Below, one piece after another: positions 59,531 to 64,000 of a stretch of DNA of 64,000 bases (positions are counted from its first letter, which is position 1; every line of letters begins with the position of its first letter). This DNA is from an uncultured Pseudomonadales bacterium. Its GTDB lineage: Bacteria; Pseudomonadota; Gammaproteobacteria; Pseudomonadales; Porticoccaceae. The translations under genes and the position numbers were made by a program. The DNA lies in contig CALSRZ010000002.1 in NCBI GenBank assembly GCA_943788895.1, forward strand, positions 62,001 to 126,000, in the 5' to 3' direction. A model generated the notes under the pieces. That model was given only the letters and a program-made list of their open reading frames with translations. It searched no databases and had not been told where the DNA came from.

Positions 59531-59558
59531 TTGCCGAAGGCCTGTAATAGCGTAAAAT
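59531..59558 (+). promoter_or_regulatory. candidate promoter of nfuA
   Basis: TTGCCG (59531-59536), 16 bases, TAAAAT (59553-59558). Positioned 63 bases before the nfuA ATG. Confidence 0.45.
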
Positions 59559-59575
59559 ACCCTAGTCTTTTACTC

Positions 59576-59596
59576 GGAATTAATTTGTTTAATTCC
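59576..59596 (+). promoter_or_regulatory. palindrome in the nfuA leader, possible operator
   Basis: Perfect arms GGAATTAA / TTAATTCC around TTTGT, just downstream of the candidate promoter. It does not match the IscR or Fur patterns I know. Confidence 0.4.
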
Positions 59597-59621
59597 ATTC
59601 TCAGGTTTTCAGGATATTAAT

Positions 59622-60203
59622 ATGCTCAATGTAACAATCACAGAATCGGCCCAGGAATATCTTGCTGGATTATTGGAAAAGCAAAATTGTGAAGGTATAG
59701 GTATTCGCATCTTTGTTTCCGATCCCGGCACTCCCAAGGCTGAAACCTGTATTGCCTACAGCCGTCCCGGCGAGCATAACGAAGAAGACCTTGTGGTTGA
59801 GTACGCAGCGTTTAAAGGTTACTTCGAGCAGCGCAGTATTCCTTTTCTGGATGAAGCTAAAGTCGATTTTGCCGAAGATAAGTTTGGCGGCCAGCTGACG
59901 ATTCGTGCTCCCAACTCAAGATTACCCAATGTTACCGATGACAGTCCGATTGAAGATCGTGTTAACTACCTGCTCTATAACGAGATTAATCCCGGCCTAG
60001 CTTCTCATGGTGGCGTGGTGTCACTGGCAGAAATGGCCGATGGTTTTGCGGTATTGGAGTTTGGTGGTGGTTGCCAGGGTTGTTCGGCAGTCGATCTGAC
60101 TCTCAAAGAGGGCGTTGAGAAAACTCTGATGGAAAAGATTCCGGAGTTGAAGGGTGTTAAGGACGTGACTGATCATACAGATACTTCTAACGCTTATATG
60201 TAA
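59622..60203 (+). CDS. nfuA: Fe-S biogenesis protein NfuA
   Basis: 193 residues: degenerate A-type N-terminal domain ([19 protein letters not shown]) plus an Nfu domain with the cluster-binding motif [15 protein letters not shown] near residue 149. It carries [4Fe-4S] clusters to target enzymes. Length is standard for the fused NfuA type. Confidence 0.95.
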   Translation: MLNVTITESAQEYLAGLLEKQNCEGIGIRIFVSDPGTPKAETCIAYSRPGEHNEEDLVVEYAAFKGYFEQRSIPFLDEAKVDFAEDKFGGQLTIRAPNSRLPNVTDDSPIEDRVNYLLYNEINPGLASHGGVVSLAEMADGFAVLEFGGGCQGCSAVDLTLKEGVEKTLMEKIPELKGVKDVTDHTDTSNAYM

Positions 60204-60281
60204 CTTTTGGTCGAGTATTTAGCTCGCTCTAAAGCATTCTTCTTCTGGGAAAGGAAAACTTGAAAAAGGTAATACTCAATC

Positions 60282-61169
60282 GTGCATATTGGTGATCTAT
60301 ACGCCGCAGGATCGGCACTGGTCTGGTCTTTTTCATTGATACTAATGCGCGTTGTCGGCCATCAGATTCGGCCCATTCCGCTGACTTTTTTCAAAAACAC
60401 TGGCGCCTTTATTCTCATGGTTATTGCGCTGGTTGTCCTTGGTGAGCCCCTCTATATTGACCTGCAACCCTATGATTATTTTCGTTTAGTCATAAGTGCA
60501 GTTCTCGGTATTGCAGTTGCCGACACTATGATTGCAGCTGCACTCAATCGTTTGGGTGCCAGCCTGCAGGCACTTGCAGACTGTGCTTATGCGCCGTCTA
60601 TCGCCTTTGTTGGCTTTTTAATGTTTGGCGAGATACTCAGTACCTTTGAGATTATCGGCGGCATATTTGTTTTGTTTGGAGTTTTTGTCGGTGCCACTAT
60701 GACCGCAGAAATTAAAAACCCCAAGGATCTCTGGGTCGGTATTTTGCTGGCGGCAGGTGCCCATATTGTAATGGCGGTTGGCATTCTTATGGTGCGTGAT
60801 ATTTTTCGCCAGGAGTCACTGATCTGGGTTTGCAGCTTTCGCTTTTTAATTGGTGTTATTGCTATGTATATCTACGCAGTATTCAGATTCCCCGGCAGGC
60901 TTAAAGAGACATTGTTCATCGGGTTTCTGCGCCCGGATATGTGGCGCACCATGATTCCGATGACTGTGTTGGGCCCATTTTTGGCAACCTTGATGTGGGT
61001 GGCGGGTTTTAAGTATCTTGAAGCGGGCAGGGCGGCGATATTTAACCAGTTATCGACGGTATTTATTATTTTGCTGGCCTATTTTCTGTTGGGCGAACAG
61101 CTATCCAGACGCAAAGTAATCGGTGTCACACTTGCCTTAATTGGCGCTCTACTAGTAGCAACTCACTAG
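60282..61169 (+). CDS. DMT-family (EamA-like) transporter
   Basis: 295 residues with ten predicted helices arranged as two EamA repeats (AGSALVWSFSLILMRVVG...; and LWVGILLAAGAHIVMAVGIL...). Inner-membrane metabolite exporter or importer of unknown substrate. The start is GTG 60282; the family ending IGVTLALIGALLVATH is intact. Confidence 0.85.
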   Translation: MHIGDLYAAGSALVWSFSLILMRVVGHQIRPIPLTFFKNTGAFILMVIALVVLGEPLYIDLQPYDYFRLVISAVLGIAVADTMIAAALNRLGASLQALADCAYAPSIAFVGFLMFGEILSTFEIIGGIFVLFGVFVGATMTAEIKNPKDLWVGILLAAGAHIVMAVGILMVRDIFRQESLIWVCSFRFLIGVIAMYIYAVFRFPGRLKETLFIGFLRPDMWRTMIPMTVLGPFLATLMWVAGFKYLEAGRAAIFNQLSTVFIILLAYFLLGEQLSRRKVIGVTLALIGALLVATH

Positions 61170-61297
61170 GTTTATCGCTACCTATAGACTAGTTGCCCAA
61201 GTCAGTACAATTTTGTAATATCCTATAAAAATATATTCATAATTAAATAAATTAGATTATCCAACACCTTTCATATTTAAAAAACTATGGAGTTCAA

Positions 61298-61747
61298 ATG
61301 GATAAGACCAAGATTCTTTTTGTATGTACCTATTTCGGTGGACGGGCGAGGATTGCCGAGCTCTATGCCGGGCAAATGGGTTTAAAGCATATTGAAGTTG
61401 TAAGTTCAGGGTTTGAGGCAGGTGCTATTGGCGGGCTACCCCTTATGGTTATGGAGGAGGAGGGTTTTAGCTTTTCGACTGATCCTTTAGTTACTGTGTT
61501 TGATCGCTACTCGAATAGTGAAACCTTCGATTATGTTATTACTCTCTGTCACGATGCTTCGACTGAGCACTGCCCTATGTTTCGAGACAGTGTCGATTTG
61601 GTTTACGGACGTGATGCTCAGATTCTCGGCTGGTCGATACCAGACTTTCTGGCGTTAAAGGGCGTGCCAGTGGAGAAGCTTGAGGGCGCTCGGGAAATTC
61701 GAGATATGATTAAAGTAAAAGTATTGGCTCTACTATCGCAGCTTTAG
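61298..61747 (+). CDS. ArsC-like arsenate reductase / LMW phosphatase family protein
   Basis: 149-residue protein of the low-molecular-weight tyrosine phosphatase fold. The P-loop is CTYFGGRA (Cys10 to Arg16, CX5R) without the usual Asn and Ser. Two more cysteines (Cys84 and Cys92 in TLCHDASTEHCPMF) sit where thioredoxin-dependent ArsC enzymes carry the pair that completes reduction. That supports arsenate reductase over protein phosphatase. The general-acid DP motif of classic members is altered (WSIPDF). It is followed after two bases by the hydrolase reading frame. Confidence 0.7.
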   Translation: MDKTKILFVCTYFGGRARIAELYAGQMGLKHIEVVSSGFEAGAIGGLPLMVMEEEGFSFSTDPLVTVFDRYSNSETFDYVITLCHDASTEHCPMFRDSVDLVYGRDAQILGWSIPDFLALKGVPVEKLEGAREIRDMIKVKVLALLSQL

Positions 61748-61779
61748 CTATGATGGCTGGTTTTAAAAGGGTAGTAATT

Positions 61780-62550
61780 ATGAAGCTTGGCCATTTTCTA
61801 ATTAGCATAATCACCGGCACTGTTGCTTCTACTGCTGTGTGTCTGGATTCAGTTGGCGCCAGTCAGCAACCTGAAAGTCCCACTTATACCTATGTTCTTG
61901 TTCACGGTGCCAGCGGTGGCGGTTGGGACTGGAAATATATGGGCCAGCTGCTTAGTGCTAAGGGACATACTGTTTACCGTGCCACGCTGACTGGGCTAGG
62001 TGAAAGAGCTCACCTGGCCAGCCCGGATATCAATTTAACCACCCATATTAATGATGTTGCCAATCTGATTTTATTTGAAGAGCTGGAGCAGGTTGTACTG
62101 GTTGGCCATAGTTATGGTGGCATGGTGATCACCGGGGTGATGGATCGGATGCCGGAAAATATAAAACAGGTATTTTTTCTCGATGCTTTTGTTCCTGCTG
62201 GTGGAATGGCGGCGGTTGACCTCTGGGGTGATTTAGCTGGGCATAAGGTTGTCGACGGGTTGGTGCATTTTTCGTGGTTGGATTCGGGCGGGCCGGTGCC
62301 TGGGGATGTGCCTCAGTCTTATAAGACGCTTACTGAGCCAGTGTCGTTTGAAAATCCGTTGGCGCTGGAATTGCCGGTGACTTATGTGCCTTTTGTTGGA
62401 GGGGTTGTTGAGGGGAAGGTGCGGGCTGGTTTTGATCCTTCTTGGAAGCGTGCTGTTGCTAGGGGTTGGGCTGTTACGACGCTTGAGAGTGATCATAATG
62501 CGCAGCGTTCGCATCCTACTGAGTTGGCAGAGTTGTTGATGGGGTTTTGA
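61780..62550 (+). CDS. exported alpha/beta hydrolase (esterase family)
   Basis: About 256 residues with a signal-like N-terminus (MKLGHFLISIITGTVASTAV). Oxyanion and nucleophile motifs are LVHGASGGGWDWKY and VVLVGHSYGGMVITGV, with the catalytic histidine in ESDHNAQRS; the pattern is that of small plant-type/EstC esterases. ATG 61780 follows AAAAGGG; an in-frame ATG at 61750 would add ten residues and spoil the signal. The last 300 bases are markedly G/T-rich in third positions compared with the start. Confidence 0.82.
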   Translation: MKLGHFLISIITGTVASTAVCLDSVGASQQPESPTYTYVLVHGASGGGWDWKYMGQLLSAKGHTVYRATLTGLGERAHLASPDINLTTHINDVANLILFEELEQVVLVGHSYGGMVITGVMDRMPENIKQVFFLDAFVPAGGMAAVDLWGDLAGHKVVDGLVHFSWLDSGGPVPGDVPQSYKTLTEPVSFENPLALELPVTYVPFVGGVVEGKVRAGFDPSWKRAVARGWAVTTLESDHNAQRSHPTELAELLMGF

Positions 62551-62992
62551 GTAGGGGTGCGTGATTGAGGCGAAGCCCAAATTCCGCTGGAGCGGAATTA
62601 GTCGAACAAAGGTTCTCACCGGCTGTCGTTTTTTTATATATGGTGCACTCGGAAGGATTAACTCAAAACACCTTGAAGGTGTTTTAACCCCTGCGGGGCA
62701 TCGCCGCGTTGCGGCTTGGTTCAAATTTTGCTGGAGCAAAATTAGTCGAAGAAGGTTCTTACCTCCGTCGTAGCCATATAAAAAAACCCCACCGCATGCG
62801 GTGAGGTTTTTGTATATGGTGCACTCGGAAGGATTAACTCAAAACACCTTGAAGGTGTTTTAACCCCTGCGGGGCATCGCCGCGTTGCGGCTCGGTTCAA
62901 ATTTTGCTGGAGCAAAATTAGTCGAAGAAGGTTCTTACCTCCGTCGTAGCCATATAAAAAAACCCCACCGCATGCGGTGAGGTTTTTGTATA
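62550..62992 (-). repeat. tandem 176-bp units derived from tRNA-Arg 3' end
   Basis: Two direct repeats, 62641-62816 and 62817-62992, differ at a single base (62717/62893). A third, diverged unit lies at about 62550-62640. Each begins with the last 18-20 bases of tRNA-Arg (TGGTGCACTCGGAAGGATT on the plus strand). It contains hairpins AAAACACC/GGTGTTTT, CCCC-TGC-GGGG, GCCGC/GCGGC and AATTTTGC-TGGA-GCAAAATT, then an inverted tRNA-like end (CCTCCGTCGTAGCCATATA) and a copy of the tRNA terminator. Confidence 0.9.
62957..62988 (-). terminator. terminator of tRNA-Arg (also copied at 62781-62812)
   Basis: CACCGCATGCGGTG palindrome extended by AAAACCC and GGTTTTT arms, with a run of Ts on the minus strand. 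It stands directly downstream of the tRNA-Arg 3' end, and the identical copy is part of the 176-bp repeat. Confidence 0.85.
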
Positions 62993-63069
62993 TGGTGCAC
63001 TCGGAAGGATTCGAACCTTCGACCGCCCGGTTCGTAGCCGGGTACTCTATCCAGCTGAGCTACGAGTGC
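62993..63069 (-). tRNA. tRNA-Arg (anticodon ACG)
   Basis: 77 bases on the minus strand. Acceptor GCACTCG/CGAGTGC, D arm GCTCAGCTGGATAGAGT, anticodon loop CTACGAA with ACG, T arm GAAGGTTCGAATCCTTC, discriminator A and DNA-encoded CCA. Sequence close to other gammaproteobacterial tRNA-Arg(ACG). Confidence 0.96.
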
Positions 63070-63176
63070 TTTTAGGTCTCATTTCTGAGGTCGCGTACTA
63101 TAGGTGAGCAGGGCTGTTGAGTCAACAACTGCAGTTGTTGAAAACATTGTTTTTTGGAACTTTTTTAAGGGTTTTA

Positions 63177-63662
63177 TTAACTGTAGGCAATCGGTACCTT
63201 CATGGTTTCCTTTAACTCTTCCATTACCACGTAACTGGTGGATTCCTGAACGGCGGGAAGCTTGAGAATACTGCTGCCCAATAACTCTCTGTAGGCGCTC
63301 ATATCGGCAACCCTGGCTTTTAACAGGTAGTCATAGTTGCCTGATACAAGAAAGCAGCTCTGGACGTTTTGCAGGCTCATCACCGAGTCGCGAAACTCTT
63401 CAAAGTTTTCCTGGGAGGTGTGATTGAGCCGTATCTGCACAAAAACCACTAGCCCGGCCTCCAATAGCTGGGGATTGAGCGTTGCAGTGTAACCCTCGAT
63501 ATAGCCATTTTTTTCCAGCCGTTTTACCCGCTCTATACAGGGTGTTACCGAGAGTCCTACTTCACGAGCGAGGTCGGTATAGCTGATGCGCCCATCCTTT
63601 TGCAGTATGCGCAGGATATTGCGGTCTATTTTGCTGATCTTGACTGCCTGGCTTTCTTTCAT
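63177..63662 (-). CDS. Lrp/AsnC-family transcriptional regulator
   Basis: 161 residues with an N-terminal winged helix-turn-helix (ISYTDLAREVGLSVTPCIER) and a RAM ligand-binding domain (CFLVSGNYDYLLKARV). It is divergent from alanine dehydrogenase across a 154-base spacer. That arrangement suggests an amino-acid-responsive (Lrp/BkdR/AldR-type) activator of ald. Confidence 0.93.
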   Translation of the reverse strand: MKESQAVKISKIDRNILRILQKDGRISYTDLAREVGLSVTPCIERVKRLEKNGYIEGYTATLNPQLLEAGLVVFVQIRLNHTSQENFEEFRDSVMSLQNVQSCFLVSGNYDYLLKARVADMSAYRELLGSSILKLPAVQESTSYVVMEELKETMKVPIAYS

Positions 63663-63694
63663 AGTTATAAATTATCCTGTTTAAAGTTTAATAA

Positions 63695-63709
63695 TAGGAA
63701 AATATTCTA
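63695..63709. promoter_or_regulatory. Lrp-like binding site between lrp-type gene and ald
   Basis: TAGGAAAATATTCTA agrees with the E. coli Lrp consensus YAGHAWATTWTDCTR at 13 of 15 positions and is palindromic at its ends. A second similar sequence, TAAGAAATATTCATT, lies at about 63728-63742. Confidence 0.5.
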
Positions 63710-63816
63710 TCAAATTCCCTATTTAAATAAGAAATATTCATTATAAATCCTAAAATAACACTAATTAATAAGGTTAGCAGCTGTAATTTCATGGCTGTAA
63801 TTAAAGGAGTTGAGCT

Positions 63817-64000
63817 ATGTTAATTGGTGTTCCGAAAGAGATTAAAAACCATGAGTATCGGGTTGGCTTGACGCCATCGTCGGTGATGGAGCTGGTTGCT
63901 CGAGGTCACAGGGTAATGGTTGAAGTCGATGCCGGTGTGGCGATTGATTTCTCCAATGCTGAATATAGCGCCGCTGGTGCAGTAATCGTCAACAGCGCCG
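63817..64000 (+). CDS. ald: alanine dehydrogenase (3' truncated by window edge)
   Basis: The first 61 codons are present: MLIGVPKEIKNHEYRVGLTP is the unmistakable N-terminus of NAD-dependent alanine dehydrogenase, which interconverts alanine and pyruvate plus ammonia. ATG 63817 follows AAAGGAG. Divergent from the Lrp-type regulator, the usual control arrangement. Confidence 0.95.
   Translation, partial: MLIGVPKEIKNHEYRVGLTPSSVMELVARGHRVMVEVDAGVAIDFSNAEYSAAGAVIVNSA

Noticed and set aside
59423..59621. Cobalamin riboswitch upstream of metH
   Set aside because: No B12-box-like sequence or suitable long leader on the metH side.
62561..62773. 70-codon reading frame as a gene
   Set aside because: It lies wholly inside the tRNA-derived repeat array and has no family resemblance.

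Overview
The window is a chromosomal segment of a gammaproteobacterium. Gene content and order (topA, a DUF6586 gene, lexA, nagZ, csiV, mfd, long-form gap, nqrABCDEF, plus an MTA/MTI phosphorylase further on) recall the Pseudomonas aeruginosa PA3011-PA2994 neighbourhood. The Na+-pumping NQR, two large TonB-dependent receptors, an acyl-CoA dehydrogenase of the DmdC-like size class and moderate GC point to a marine Cellvibrionales/SAR92-Porticoccaceae-type bacterium. The lineage is an inference; no rRNA is present.

Layout. 1-16 kb: DNA topology and repair (3' end of topA, lexA with a perfect SOS box, mfd), cell-wall recycling (nagZ), an MscS channel, a lipocalin, CsiV and GAPDH. 16.4-25.3 kb: a tight operon nqrABCDEF-apbE-nqrM-sthA, followed by a small convergent exported protein. 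25.6-32 kb: lolCDE, DUF2062, a YadGH-type ABC exporter and queF. 32-35.3 kb: a class III cyclase, tRNA-Ser(GGA) embedded in unusual repeats, and small envelope proteins. 35.5-38.3 kb: a polyphosphate-polymerase (VTC) / DUF4956 / OprP-like porin operon with a tiny lipoprotein. 38.4-47.7 kb: a FAD oxidoreductase, a TonB receptor, a beta-propeller lipoprotein, a type-B carboxylesterase and DoxX. 47.7-50.9 kb: a radical SAM enzyme facing two TIGR04282/TIGR04283-type glycosyltransferases and a thio-purine nucleoside phosphorylase, resembling arsenosugar loci. 51-64 kb: acyl-CoA dehydrogenase, TonB receptor, DUF2970-metH, nfuA, a DMT transporter, an ArsC-like phosphatase, an alpha/beta hydrolase, a repeat array ending in tRNA-Arg(ACG), and lrp/ald.

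Two things stand out. First, both tRNA genes are flanked by short multi-hairpin elements whose ends imitate tRNA 3' ends in inverted orientation (TGG...CCA). They occur as tandem 176-bp units beside tRNA-Arg and as related units on both sides of tRNA-Ser. Hairpin stems differ between copies but stay paired, and I know of no named family that matches. Second, at least six genes (lexA, a LOG-family gene, nagZ, mscS, a FAD oxidoreductase and a small exported protein) are broken by what look like single surplus bases, mostly in homopolymers. Four of the six lie between 3.8 and 6.6 kb. The simplest explanation is sequence error rather than gene decay, and coordinates for these genes are given for the restored reading frame.
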